DNA of 64,000 nucleotides from Defluviicoccus sp. (GTDB taxonomy: Bacteria; Pseudomonadota; Alphaproteobacteria; MPNO01), in the NCBI GenBank assembly GCA_028821395.1, contig JAPPGP010000192.1, positions 1 to 64,000 on the forward strand, in the 5' to 3' direction. This document shows positions 55,839-64,000 of the stretch, in pieces. The translations under genes were made by a program, and so were the position numbers. The notes under the pieces are model-generated. The model was not told the origin of the DNA. It saw only the letters and a program-made list of their open reading frames with translations, and did not search any database. Position 1 is the first letter of the stretch; each line of letters starts with the position of its first letter.

Positions 55839-57818
55839 ATGATCGAAGCCGTGCTGGACGGCCTCGTGCTGGTGTTCCAGTGGCCGGCGATCGGCTTCCT
55901 GGTGCTCGGCGTGCTCCTCGGGATCTGGCTCGGCGCGGTCCCCGGGCTCGGCGGCATCATCGGCCTGGTGATCCTGCTGCCCTTCACCTACGGGATGGAC
56001 CCGGTCTCCGCCTTCGCGCTGCTGCTCGGCATGTTCGCGGTGACCTCGACCAGCGATACCATCGCCTCGGTGATGCTCGGGATTCCCGGCACCGCGGCAT
56101 CGCAGGCGACGATCCTCGACGGCTACCCGATGGCGCAGCAGGGCAAGGCCGCCCGCGCCTTCGGCGCCGCGTTCACCGTCTCCGCCTTCGGCGGCGTGTT
56201 CGGCGCGCTGATCCTGGCGGCGTCGATCCCGCTGGTGCTCCCCATCATCCTCGCCTTCGGGTCGCCCGAGTTGCTGATGCTGGGCGTGCTCGGGCTCGCC
56301 ATGGTGGGCTCGCTCAGCGGCGGCTCGATCCTCAAGGGGCTGATCGTCGCCCTGCTGGGGCTGATGATATCGATGATCGGCTACGCCGAGATGGCGGCGA
56401 TCCCGCGCTACTGGATGGGAACCACCTACCTGCTCGACGGGCTGCCGCTGATCCCGGTGGTGCTCGGCCTGTTCGCGATTCCCGAGCTGATGGAGCTCGC
56501 GATCCGCGATTCCTCGATCGCCCGCATCCCCAGGGAGCAGACCCAGGGCGGCGGCATGCTGGAGGGAATCAGGGACGCCTTCCGGCACTGGTGGCTGACG
56601 CTCCGCTGTGCCGCGCTCGGCACCTATGTCGGCATGCTGCCGGGGCTGGGCGCGGCGGTGGTCGACTGGTTCGCCTACGGGCACGCCGTGCAGTCGGCCA
56701 AGGACGCATCGATGTTCGGGCGCGGCGACGTGCGCGGCGTGATCGCGCCGGAAGCCGCCAACAACGCCACGCGGGGCGGTGCGCTCTTGCCCATGGTGGC
56801 GTTCGGCATTCCCGGCAGCCTCGGCACCGCCATCCTGATGGGGGCGCTGCTGATCCAGGGCCTCAAGCCCGGCCCGGAAATGCTGACCGACAAGCTCGAC
56901 CTCACCTTCAGCATGATCTGGACCATCGTCATCGCCAACATCCTGGTCGCCGCACTCCTGATGGTGTGGAGCAATCAGGTCGCCAAGGTCGCCTTCATCC
57001 GGGGCCACCTGATCGTCCCCGGGGTGATCCTGTTCGTGTTCATGGGGGCGTGGCTCGGCGGGGCGTCGATGGGAGACTGGATCGCCTGCCTGGCGCTCGG
57101 GGTGGTCGGCTTCGTCATGAAGCGCGGCGGCTGGCCCAGACCGCCGCTGGTGCTCGCCCTGATCCTCGGGCCCATCCTCGAGAACGCGTTCCACATCAGC
57201 ATGCGGGTGTATGGCGGGCCGGGCTGGCTCGGCCGGCCGATCGTCCTGGTGATCGCCGCCCTGGTGGTGCTCACGCTGGCGCTCTCCGCCTACCGGTACG
57301 CGACTTCGAGGCGCCGGCCGGACGGGCCGGCCATCGGCGAGGGGACGGAACGCAATCTCACCGTCTCGGTTCCGCTTGCGGCGGCGCTGGCGGCGCTGTT
57401 CGCCTGGGCCGCATTCGAGTCGCTCGCCTGGCCCGCCATGGTGCGCCAGTTCCCGCTGACGGCGGCCATTCCGGCGGCGGCGCTGTCGCTCGCCGTTCTC
57501 GGGATCGAGGGACAGGCGCTACGCGGCGCGGTGGCGAAGGCCGGGAGCTTTCGGGTCGTCGCCGCGACCGATAGCGAGAACGCGGTGCTCGGGCGCGCGT
57601 GCGCCTTCTTCGGCTACCTGATCGCCCTGCTCGCTTTCGGCTACCTGTTCGGCCAGATGGTGGCCCTGCCGCTGTTCGTCGCGGCCTATCTGTGGCGCTG
57701 GGGCGGCTACGGGTGGACCGTATCGCTGGGCTACGCGGCGGCCGGCTGGGCGTTTCTCTACCTCTTCTACGGCAAGGTGATGAACGTCTTCTGGCACCAG
57801 CCGCTGCTGTTCGGCTGA
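55839..57818 (+). CDS. Tripartite tricarboxylate transporter, fused TctA-TctB
   Basis: A 659-residue membrane protein. Residues 1 to about 495 are a TctA large permease with duplicated signatures: GAVPGLGGIIGLVILLPFTY near 29-48 and GMLPGLGAAVVDWFAYGHAV further on, plus GIPGTAASQATILDGYPMA. After a basic linker (about 490-506) the last 150 residues have four hydrophobic helices and a RQFPLTAAIPAAALSLAVLG stretch like a TctB small subunit. TctA alone is about 500 residues, so this is a fusion of both membrane components. The Bug-type binding protein is encoded convergently just downstream. Confidence 0.87.
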   Translation: MIEAVLDGLVLVFQWPAIGFLVLGVLLGIWLGAVPGLGGIIGLVILLPFTYGMDPVSAFALLLGMFAVTSTSDTIASVMLGIPGTAASQATILDGYPMAQQGKAARAFGAAFTVSAFGGVFGALILAASIPLVLPIILAFGSPELLMLGVLGLAMVGSLSGGSILKGLIVALLGLMISMIGYAEMAAIPRYWMGTTYLLDGLPLIPVVLGLFAIPELMELAIRDSSIARIPREQTQGGGMLEGIRDAFRHWWLTLRCAALGTYVGMLPGLGAAVVDWFAYGHAVQSAKDASMFGRGDVRGVIAPEAANNATRGGALLPMVAFGIPGSLGTAILMGALLIQGLKPGPEMLTDKLDLTFSMIWTIVIANILVAALLMVWSNQVAKVAFIRGHLIVPGVILFVFMGAWLGGASMGDWIACLALGVVGFVMKRGGWPRPPLVLALILGPILENAFHISMRVYGGPGWLGRPIVLVIAALVVLTLALSAYRYATSRRRPDGPAIGEGTERNLTVSVPLAAALAALFAWAAFESLAWPAMVRQFPLTAAIPAAALSLAVLGIEGQALRGAVAKAGSFRVVAATDSENAVLGRACAFFGYLIALLAFGYLFGQMVALPLFVAAYLWRWGGYGWTVSLGYAAAGWAFLYLFYGKVMNVFWHQPLLFG

Positions 57819-57833
57819 TCCCCTTGCAGGGAC

Positions 57834-57862
57834 GGCGGCGGGGCCGCGCAAGCCCCGCCGCC
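57834..57862. terminator. Bidirectional terminator-like hairpin
   Basis: Perfect 11-bp GC stem, arms 57834-57844 (GGCGGCGGGGC) and 57852-57862 (GCCCCGCCGCC), loop of seven bases. It sits between the convergent Tct fusion and Bug genes, 15 bases after one stop and 9 before the other. No T-tract, but very stable. Confidence 0.6.
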
Positions 57863-57871
57863 AGACGTTGC

Positions 57872-58948
57872 TCAGTTCTGCCCGATCCTGCTCACCCGCT
57901 TCAGCGTCGCCAAAATTTCGTCATCGACGTTGCGGTAGGTCGACTGGATTTTCAGCGCGTCCTCGGTGCTGACGAAGTTGACCCCTGTGCCGCCCAGACG
58001 CTTGGTCTCCGGGCCGACATAGGCCGGGTCCTTCGCCGCCGCCTGGTACGCCGCGCGCAGGATATCGGCGGCTTCCCCGGGCGTCTTCGGCGCGGCGAAC
58101 ACCGTCATGGTCGCGTTGCTGAGCGCCATGGAGTACCACTTGTAGGTCTTCCACAGGGGGCCGTCGGGCATCTTCCCGTGCACCTCCTTGTAGACCTCCT
58201 CGAAGCTCGGCACGCCCGGGAAGGAAGTCGCCTTGACGATGTTGCCGTCCTCGTCGAAGTTCGGGTGCGACCACAGCGCGATCGCCGAGCCGTCCTTCAG
58301 CATGGTGTCCTTGAAGAATATGTAGTAGCCGATGCTGCCGCTGTTGGCGGCCTGCACCTCGTTGGACATGAAGGCCGGGCGGATCTTGGCCATGCCGCGA
58401 TAGCCGCCGATGAAGCGGTAGTTGGCGCCGATCATCTCCATCGAGAGGTTGCCGAGGAAGTCCAGCATCTGGTCGGGACGGCGCCCGCCGACATTGAACG
58501 ATTTGACCTTCATCACGTCGGCCGGCCGCTTGATTCCCGGCGCGACATCGGTGCGCATCAGCGTGACCCGGTCCAGACCGCCAGCGCCGATCATCACCAG
58601 CTCTTCCGGCACGTAGCGCAACGCCGGGTCGCCGGCAATGATGCCGGGCGCGGCCCAGGGACCCAGATACAGCGTCAACCCGTCGGGCCGGGCGCGCTCC
58701 TGCAGGAAGTTCAGCGCCTTGGCGCCGCCCGCGCCGGGCATGTTCTTGACGATCACCTTCGGCTCGCCCGGGATGTGCTTCGGCCAGTGCCGGACGAAGG
58801 CGCGCGTCAGCCGATCGAGCCCGCTGCCGCCCGGCACCGGGCTGAGGACGGTGATGGTCTTGCCTTCGAAATAGTCCGCGGCCTTCGCGGCGCCGCCCGA
58901 CCAGACAAGGATTGCGGCGGCAAGGACCGTCAGTAGGCGTTGCAACAT
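57872..58948 (-). CDS. Bug-family (TctC-like) tricarboxylate-transporter binding protein
   Basis: A 358-residue periplasmic solute-binding protein of the Bug/TctC family. The ATG at 58948 follows GGGGGGAGCCTC and opens a signal peptide (LTVLAAAILVWSGGAAKA). The mature chain shows FEGKTITVLSPVPGGSGLDR and VIVKNMPGAGGAKALNFLQE, close to the family's PGG and NMPGAGG motifs. It is convergent with the fused TctA-TctB gene and completes the system. Ligand unknown, presumably a carboxylate. Confidence 0.88.
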   Translation of the reverse strand: MLQRLLTVLAAAILVWSGGAAKAADYFEGKTITVLSPVPGGSGLDRLTRAFVRHWPKHIPGEPKVIVKNMPGAGGAKALNFLQERARPDGLTLYLGPWAAPGIIAGDPALRYVPEELVMIGAGGLDRVTLMRTDVAPGIKRPADVMKVKSFNVGGRRPDQMLDFLGNLSMEMIGANYRFIGGYRGMAKIRPAFMSNEVQAANSGSIGYYIFFKDTMLKDGSAIALWSHPNFDEDGNIVKATSFPGVPSFEEVYKEVHGKMPDGPLWKTYKWYSMALSNATMTVFAAPKTPGEAADILRAAYQAAAKDPAYVGPETKRLGGTGVNFVSTEDALKIQSTYRNVDDEILATLKRVSRIGQN

Positions 58949-59530
58949 TGAGGCTCCCCCCGGAATTCTGCGTTTGCCCCGGCGTTTTGACACGGTTACG
59001 CCGCCAGCGCCAGTGGAGGCCGGATCCGCTGCAATCCCTGAGCGGCGGCACCGGTCGCCGGCTTGGCGGGTTACCGTCAACGGACCAATATCGGAGCCGG
59101 ACCGGTCGGCGCGGCGGGGAGTCGCATCGACCGGGCAAACCGCCCGCAAACGCCTCCCGCGCTTCGGCCTTTCGGCCCATTGCGTCTTCAGCGGGTTGTC
59201 GCCCGAAGACCCGCGCGGCACCGATCGCGGCCGTGAGACCGCCGTCGAGATCGGCCGGGATGGCGGCGCGCTACAAGCTCAGCGACCGCAGCGAGCGCCG
59301 GCGCAGCGGGCGGCGCGTTCATTGCCGGGGCGCCGACGCACTTGAACCGAGGCCGAGTTGCCGATCCGTTGACTGCAAAGCGCACTACACATCAGCACTA
59401 CAAGGCAGTGTCGCCGAAGCGGGAAAACACCGTGCTTCTTGGCAATCGCATACTTGACTTACCGGCCCTGCGGGCGCATCCGACGAAAGACGACAACCGC
59501 CGCCGATCGGGACAGGTCAGATGTCGAGAG
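58949..59530. other. 582-base region without a supported gene
   Basis: No open frame here shows a ribosome site with family resemblance. The first part (58949-59060) should contain the Bug gene promoter but no clear boxes are seen. Base composition becomes visibly less GC-rich from about 59340 on, into the small genes that follow. A short minus-strand stretch near 59110-59262 has protein-like composition in one frame but is interrupted by stops. Confidence 0.45.
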
Positions 59531-59782
59531 CTAGTGAGACCACAAGAGCGGGCTGTCGAGATACTTCTCGAACGCCGTCCGAAGCGTCTCAAGGTTCCTC
59601 TTGTCAGTCTCCGGCAGCGGAGAATCTTCGGCAAGCAGCGGCGCGAGGTGGCGATCGAGGGACTGCAGCAATTTCTCTTGATACCTGGCTTCTTGAGGGT
59701 AATCGACTTCGCGAATGGCTGATGCGAAAGCAATCAACAGCGAAGCGACAACCGCAGTGCTGACGGTCTTCGTCTCGGACAT
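59531..59782 (-). CDS. Small hypothetical exported protein
   Basis: An 83-residue protein with an N-terminal hydrophobic segment (STAVVASLLIAFASAIREVD) that could be a signal peptide or membrane anchor. The rest is charged and helical (KLLQSLDRHLAPLLAEDSPL). I do not recognise a family. It starts 14 bases after the stop of the 48-residue gene below and shares its strand, with GGGATCCGG as a weak ribosome site. Its composition is less GC-biased than the neighbours, hinting at a different origin. Confidence 0.5.
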   Translation of the reverse strand: MSETKTVSTAVVASLLIAFASAIREVDYPQEARYQEKLLQSLDRHLAPLLAEDSPLPETDKRNLETLRTAFEKYLDSPLLWSH

Positions 59783-59796
59783 GGCCGGATCCCGGA

Positions 59797-59943
59797 CTAG
59801 GCCGCTGAAGCGCGTTCCGCTTCCGTTTCGGGCTTTCCGGCCTCGCGGGCGGTCTCGGTGGATGCCGCTTTCTTCGTCGGCTTCAGGAGCGCGTTCGCCT
59901 GCCGCTCAGGGGTCGCGGCCCTGAACTCCCGCTTCTCGCCCAT
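59797..59943 (-). CDS. Very small hypothetical protein (48 residues)
   Basis: A 48-residue reading frame starting with ATG at 59943, preceded by an excellent ribosome site (GGGAGGAACGAG). The product begins MGEKREFRAATPERQANALL and continues with a Lys/Thr-rich segment and a Glu/Ala-rich end (ETEAERASAA). No cysteines, no signal peptide, probably disordered or helical. No family recognised. The spacing to the 83-residue gene suggests a two-gene operon. Confidence 0.5.
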   Translation of the reverse strand: MGEKREFRAATPERQANALLKPTKKAASTETAREAGKPETEAERASAA

Positions 59944-60097
59944 CTCGTTCCTCCCGTCCCTGTCTGGAATCTAGGTGGCCGCCGCGGTCGGCGCAAGCGC
60001 GAGCAGACGGCGTAAATGGCAGCAAGGACAACAGGGCGATATCCTGTACGCTACTGATTTTCCGCAGGAAATTGGTTCAACGCGCTTGCCGCCGACC

Positions 60098-60111
60098 GGC
60101 CGCCAGCGGCC
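60098..60111. terminator. Short GC hairpin downstream of the Dpp genes
   Basis: GGCCG-CCAG-CGGCC is a 5-bp stem with a four-base loop, 68 bases past the DppC-like stop. It is a weak candidate for the end of the dpp transcript, with no T-tract. Confidence 0.25.
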
Positions 60112-60179
60112 TGTCACGCGTCGGCCCCTTGCTCGGCGGTCGGCTTGCAAGATCGACCCCTGATCGGAGCGGGGTGCGG

Positions 60180-61061
60180 TCACCGCCCATGCCGCCTCGG
60201 GTCGAGGGCGTCGGTCAGCCCGTCGCCGATCAGGCTTACGCCCAGCACGGTCAGGAATATGGCGAGGCCGGGGAGGGTGACGGTCCACCATGCCTCGAGC
60301 ACGAAATCCCGGTTGGCGCCGATCATCAGGCCCCAGCTCACAACGTTCGGATCGCCGAGGCCGAGGAAGGCGAGCCCGGCCTCGAACAGGATGGCGGCGC
60401 CGACGGCGAGCGTCGCGGCGACGATCAGGGAAGGCAGCGCATTGGGCAGTATCACCCGCCAGATGAGGCGCAGGTCGGAGGCGCCGATCGCACGGGAAGC
60501 CCTGACATAATCGAGCTCCCTGATCCTGAGAAACTCGGCGCGGGCGAGGCGGGCGATCGGCGGCCAGCTCACCGCCCCGATGGCGAGGATTATGGTGAGG
60601 AAGTCCGGGCCGAACAGGCTCACCAGCGTCATCGCGAAGAGCAGGGCGGGCAGCACCTGGAAGAACTCGGCGATGCGCATCAGCCCCTCGTCGACGAGCC
60701 CGCCGTAGAAGCCCGAAGCGGCGCCGACGGCGATGCCGATGATCATGCAGATCGCGGCGGCGCTTGCGCCCACGACGAGGGTGGCGCGGCCGCCGTGGAC
60801 GATCCCGGCCAGCACGTCGCGCCCCAGAAAATCGCTGCCGAGCGGTACCGCCGGCGCTTCGCCGGGCGGCGCCAGCGGCCGCCATGCGATGTCGAAGGGG
60901 TCGGCGGGATAGAAGCCGGGCGCGATAAACGTCGTTCCGAGCACCAGAGCGAGCAGCGCCAGCCCGGAGATGGCGGATCCGTTGCGAAGAAGCCTTGCCC
61001 AAGTCTCCCGCGCCGGGGTCGGGGCGCGCGCGGTGGCGAGAACCCTTCCGCGCGCGGTCAT
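60180..61061 (-). CDS. Dipeptide-type ABC transporter permease (DppC family)
   Basis: A 293-residue permease of the dipeptide/oligopeptide/nickel family. Features are the N-terminal TM with a following APGFYPADP stretch, the GSDFLGRDVLAGIVHGGRAT motif, and the EAA loop RASRAIGASDLRLIWRVILP. Its start overlaps the DppB-like stop by four bases. No ATPase gene follows; instead a 236-base gap and small unrelated genes. Confidence 0.89.
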   Translation of the reverse strand: MTARGRVLATARAPTPARETWARLLRNGSAISGLALLALVLGTTFIAPGFYPADPFDIAWRPLAPPGEAPAVPLGSDFLGRDVLAGIVHGGRATLVVGASAAAICMIIGIAVGAASGFYGGLVDEGLMRIAEFFQVLPALLFAMTLVSLFGPDFLTIILAIGAVSWPPIARLARAEFLRIRELDYVRASRAIGASDLRLIWRVILPNALPSLIVAATLAVGAAILFEAGLAFLGLGDPNVVSWGLMIGANRDFVLEAWWTVTLPGLAIFLTVLGVSLIGDGLTDALDPRRHGR

Positions 61062-62056
61062 CTTGGGTTGCCCGTTGCGGCGGTCCCGGCACGTATCCGG
61101 GGATCGACGATGCGGTATGCGATGTCGGTGAGCAGGTTGGCCGCGACCACCATCGCGGTTGCGAAGAACAGGATGCCGAGGACGGTCGGGTGGTCGTGAC
61201 GCAGGATCGATTCGAAGGCAAGCAGACCCAGGCCCGGCCAGTTGAACACCGTTTCGACCAGCACCGCGCCGGAGAGCATGTTGCCGAACTGGAGGCCGGC
61301 GAGCGTCACCACGGGCAGCGCCGCGTTGCGAAGCGCATGGCGAAAGAGCACGGCGCGGTCGCTCAGGCCCTTGGCGCGCGCCGTGCGGATGTAGTCGGCG
61401 CCGAGCACGTCGAGCATGCTGGCGCGCGCGATCCGGCTGTACTGCGCGAGGAAGACGATGGCCAGCGTCAGAGCCGGCAGCACCAGGTGATGGGCGACGT
61501 CGAGCGCCCGCAGCAGGCCCACGCCGCCGGCGCGGGCGTCGTACATGCCGGAGAGCGGAAAGAGCGGGATCGTGGCGGAGAAGGCGAGCAGCAGCACGAT
61601 CCCGACCCAGAAGGCGGGCGCCGAATAGCCGGCGAGCGACAGCAGGGTGACCAGGTTGGCCACGACACCGCCCGGCTTGCGCGCAGCGAGCACGCCCAGG
61701 AAGGTACCGAGGGCGAGCGCGACCGTCATCGCGGCCACGACGAGCAGGACCGTCGGTCCCAGCCGGTCGAGGATGAGATCGAGGACCGGCGCATCGTAGA
61801 ACAGCGAGCGCCCGAGATCGCCCGACAGCATCCGCTCCATGTAGAGGAGGAGCTGTCGATGGAGAGGGGCGTCGAGGCCGTAGGCGCGGCGGATATCGCG
61901 AAGGATCTCCTCCGTGACGCCGCCCATCCCGCCGGCGATGGTCAGCGCCGGGTCGCCGGGCGCAAGGTGGATCAGGATGAAGTTCAGGAGCAGAACCGCC
62001 GCGACCAGCGCGGCGGCGCCGAGCAGGCGGCGGCAGAGGATCGGGGCGAGCCGCAC
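61058..62056 (-). CDS. Dipeptide-type ABC transporter permease (DppB family)
   Basis: A 332-residue permease with six TM helices. DppB features are the N-terminal LLNFILIHLAPGDPALTIAG, the loop YGLDAPLHRQLLLYMERMLS with GDLGRSLFY, and the EAA loop RTARAKGLSDRAVLFRHALR. It begins with GTG at 62056. A moderately stable interrupted stem-loop (62074-62097) lies in the 53-base gap after the binding-protein gene. Confidence 0.89.
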   Translation of the reverse strand: MRLAPILCRRLLGAAALVAAVLLLNFILIHLAPGDPALTIAGGMGGVTEEILRDIRRAYGLDAPLHRQLLLYMERMLSGDLGRSLFYDAPVLDLILDRLGPTVLLVVAAMTVALALGTFLGVLAARKPGGVVANLVTLLSLAGYSAPAFWVGIVLLLAFSATIPLFPLSGMYDARAGGVGLLRALDVAHHLVLPALTLAIVFLAQYSRIARASMLDVLGADYIRTARAKGLSDRAVLFRHALRNAALPVVTLAGLQFGNMLSGAVLVETVFNWPGLGLLAFESILRHDHPTVLGILFFATAMVVAANLLTDIAYRIVDPRIRAGTAATGNPR

Positions 62057-62109
62057 GCCTCCGCTATCCCGAGGGCGCCCGGCGGGAGGCCGGTGCCGTC
62101 AGGCCCGGC

Positions 62110-63768
62110 TCAGCGATCGAGCCAGACCCGATCCAGGGGCTGCATGGCGCCCCACACCGTCTCGGGCGGGTCCATGACGATCCTGCGCGATACCGTGACA
62201 TAGGGCTCCTCGTTGATGAAATAGAGGGGCAGCTCTTCGCTGACGATGCGCTGGAACGCCCCGTAGAGCGTCTTGCGCCTGGCGACGTCGAGGGTCGATC
62301 CCGCCTCCCGCAGCAACGCGTCCACCCGCTCGTTGCAATAGCCTTGGGTGTTCGACCAGATCGTCTTTCTGATATTGCCGCAGAGGTAGATCCGGTGCAC
62401 GCCGATGACCGGATCGGGATAGGTCCAGTGGCTGTTCATGGTGAATTGGTAGTCCCAGGAACCGATGCGCTGCGCCCAGCTCGCAAAGTCGGCGGGCGCG
62501 CGAAGATCGACCGCGATGCCGACCTTCTTCAGCTGGACCTTGATGTACTCGGCGCCGGTGGCGAGGCTGTCGGCGTGAAACGGAGGGTAGTCGAGAGCGA
62601 CCCGGAAGCGCACGCCCTCCGCATCCGGTGCGTAGCCGGCTTGGTCGAGCAGGGCCCGCGCGCGCACCAGGTCCAGCGCGTAGGCGTTCAGCCCATCGCC
62701 ATAGAAAGGGCTCGATCGGTGCAGCGGGCCGTAGCCCGGCCGCGGCAGGCCCCCGTGCAGCGTGGTCACCATGAAGTCCTGGTCGATGGCGTAGGCGACG
62801 GCCCGGCGAACCCGCAGGTCGTCGAAGGGCGGCTTGCGCAGGTTGAACTCGACGTAGTTGACCGGGCCGAACGCCTCGTAGCCCCTGGTGCTCACGCGGA
62901 GATCGGGGTTGTCGGCAAGTCTCGGGACGTCGCGGAAGCGCACGCCCGCGAACGGGTAATAGTCGACTTCGCCCTTTTCCAGCGCGAGCATGCGCACCGA
63001 GGGCAGGTTGAAGAACCTGACGACGATCCGCTCAAGAAGGGGCCGTCCTTCGAGGAAGAAGTCGTCGTTGCGCTCGAGGATCACGTGCCGGCCCCTCAGC
63101 CACTCCTTGAACCTGAAGGGTCCGGAGCCGACCGGCGCGGCGTTCATCGGGTGGGTCCTGGGATCGCGGCCATCGCCGAAGACGTGCTTCGGGATGACCG
63201 GCATCAGCAGGGGGACGAGCGACTGCATGAGCGCCGGATGCGGCTTGGACAGCCGGATCACGGCGGTGCGCGGATCGGGGGTGTCCACCGCCTCGACGCC
63301 ATCGAACATGGCGATCCCGAAGGGATGGTGTTGCTTGACGACGGCGAGCGAGAAGGCGACGTCTTCCGAGGTGATCGGCGTGCCGTCGTGGAAGCGGGCG
63401 CCCGGCACGAGGTGGAAGGCGTAGCTCAGCCCGTCTTCGGAAATCTCCCAGCGCTCGGCAAGATAGGGTCGGGGTCGGAACCTGTCGTCGACCCGCACCA
63501 GCCCGGCGAAAAGCTGCACGCCGATGCCGGCGTGGGCGCCGGACTGCACCGCGGGATTGAGGTGGCGCAGGCCCGGCCCGGCGGCGACGACCAGGGTGCC
63601 GCCCGGTCTGGGCTCGGTTGCCAATGACGTTGCGGCGAGCGTCGCGACCGCGAGGCCGAGAATCGCGGCGCTGGCGATCGCGCGCAGGATGCCGATGGCT
63701 GCGGCTTCGAGCGGACGTGCTGAGACCCGGTGGGCAGGCGTACTCCCCGGTGTCGGTGTGTCGTGCAC
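62110..63768 (-). CDS. Dipeptide-type ABC transporter substrate-binding protein (DppA family)
   Basis: A periplasmic family 5 solute-binding protein of about 552 residues from GTG 63768. The exported start has a hydrophobic core (ILRAIASAAILGLAVATLAA) and the mature part begins TEPRPGGTLVVAAGPGLRHL. Typical features are LAERWEISEDGLSYAFHLVP and VRRAVAYAIDQDFMVTTLHG. The frame stays open to 63969, but that would place 67 unrelated residues before the signal peptide, and a possible promoter lies in between. Ligands of the family include peptides, opines, nickel and oligosaccharides; none is indicated here. Confidence 0.84.
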   Translation of the reverse strand: MHDTPTPGSTPAHRVSARPLEAAAIGILRAIASAAILGLAVATLAATSLATEPRPGGTLVVAAGPGLRHLNPAVQSGAHAGIGVQLFAGLVRVDDRFRPRPYLAERWEISEDGLSYAFHLVPGARFHDGTPITSEDVAFSLAVVKQHHPFGIAMFDGVEAVDTPDPRTAVIRLSKPHPALMQSLVPLLMPVIPKHVFGDGRDPRTHPMNAAPVGSGPFRFKEWLRGRHVILERNDDFFLEGRPLLERIVVRFFNLPSVRMLALEKGEVDYYPFAGVRFRDVPRLADNPDLRVSTRGYEAFGPVNYVEFNLRKPPFDDLRVRRAVAYAIDQDFMVTTLHGGLPRPGYGPLHRSSPFYGDGLNAYALDLVRARALLDQAGYAPDAEGVRFRVALDYPPFHADSLATGAEYIKVQLKKVGIAVDLRAPADFASWAQRIGSWDYQFTMNSHWTYPDPVIGVHRIYLCGNIRKTIWSNTQGYCNERVDALLREAGSTLDVARRKTLYGAFQRIVSEELPLYFINEEPYVTVSRRIVMDPPETVWGAMQPLDRVWLDR

Positions 63769-63868
63769 TCGTGGGTCGCTCTGCTGGGACAAGAATCGCG
63801 GGTAGTTTGCCTTGGCCCGGCACGCCAGGCGCCGGGGTCGACGGTCGGCCGGGGAGTTTCCTTCATGA

Positions 63869-63897
63869 CGGTATGAACAAGGATTCGGCACGGTCAA
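63869..63897 (-). promoter_or_regulatory. Possible sigma-70 promoter for the Dpp operon
   Basis: On the minus strand TTGACC (63892-63897) is followed after exactly 17 bases by ATACCG (63869-63874), a weak -10. The region is visibly AT-richer than its surroundings. It would place the transcript start about 95 bases upstream of the GTG start at 63768. Confidence 0.3.
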
Positions 63898-64000
63898 GAA
63901 ATTTGAATGGATGACTGTGAAACGACGCATCGGAATAGCTCTTGTCATGCCGTCAAGGAAAAATGGCATGTAGTAATCGCCCCACGACTATGTAGTCCCG

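Noticed and set aside
55713-57194. A 493-residue minus-strand open frame opposite the Tct fusion
   Set aside because: Antisense of a membrane protein gene, giving His/Asp/Gln-rich nonsense.
59110-59262. Protein-like stretch on the minus strand, possibly a crotonase-like remnant
   Set aside because: One frame reads IPADLDGGLTAAIGAARVFG-like residues, but it is short and bounded by stops. The similarity is too weak to call a pseudogene.

Overview
The window is GC-rich bacterial chromosome (well above 60% G+C by eye). It has tightly packed, often overlapping genes and a large share of solute-uptake systems, in the style of a metabolically versatile alphaproteobacterium of the Rhodospirillales/Hyphomicrobiales kind. 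The lineage is inferred from gene content only; no rRNA or marker gene is present. I find no tRNA, rRNA, CRISPR, phage or insertion sequence, and no gene for a recognisable transcription factor. About 57 coding sequences are called.

Region 1 (1-7065) is taurine/sulfonate catabolism. It holds the end of a class III aminotransferase (probably taurine:pyruvate aminotransferase), a TauABC-type importer, sulfoacetaldehyde acetyltransferase (xsc) and phosphate acetyltransferase (pta), with a convergent citrate synthase that could draw the acetyl-CoA into the TCA cycle. Region 2 (7152-22811) contains a dimethylglycine/sarcosine dehydrogenase-like flavoprotein, a TRAP importer whose binding protein is divergent from its permeases, a DUF3237 gene, a Zn-ribbon/thiolase-like pair resembling retro-aldolases, a complete Liv-type ABC importer, an acyl-CoA/AMP ligase and a Rieske oxygenase.

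Region 3 (22842-42086, all minus strand) is a 16-gene, 19-kb co-directional run with only short gaps. Read 5' to 3' it encodes a second Liv-type importer, a LivF ATPase fused to a Tm-1-like (UPF0261) domain, a PEP-hydrolase-like TIM barrel, a flotillin with 11-residue repeats, two SRPBCC proteins (one fused to a quinone reductase), an alpha/beta hydrolase, an amidohydrolase, a Pot-type ABC importer and creatinase. Creatine breakdown gives sarcosine and urea, and the flavoprotein at 7152-9599 is a possible next step. A lone SLT-type lipoprotein (42445-43068) faces away from this run.

Region 4 (43111-55537, minus strand) looks like an undescribed aromatic or N-heteroaromatic catabolic cluster: TRAP importer, two-subunit Rieske dioxygenase, DapA-family lyase, cupin, RraA-like protein, molybdenum hydroxylase large subunit, HpaB-type monooxygenase, RidA-like protein and extradiol dioxygenase. 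Region 5 (55839-64000) has a fused TctA-TctB transporter with its convergent Bug binding protein, two small unknown genes, and a DppABC-type peptide importer with no ATPase genes in view.

The candidates for new biology are the split and fused Tm-1 module inside the 19-kb run (35-38 kb) and the region 4 cluster. A recurring regulatory feature is a strong hairpin just after the binding-protein gene in three of the ABC operons.
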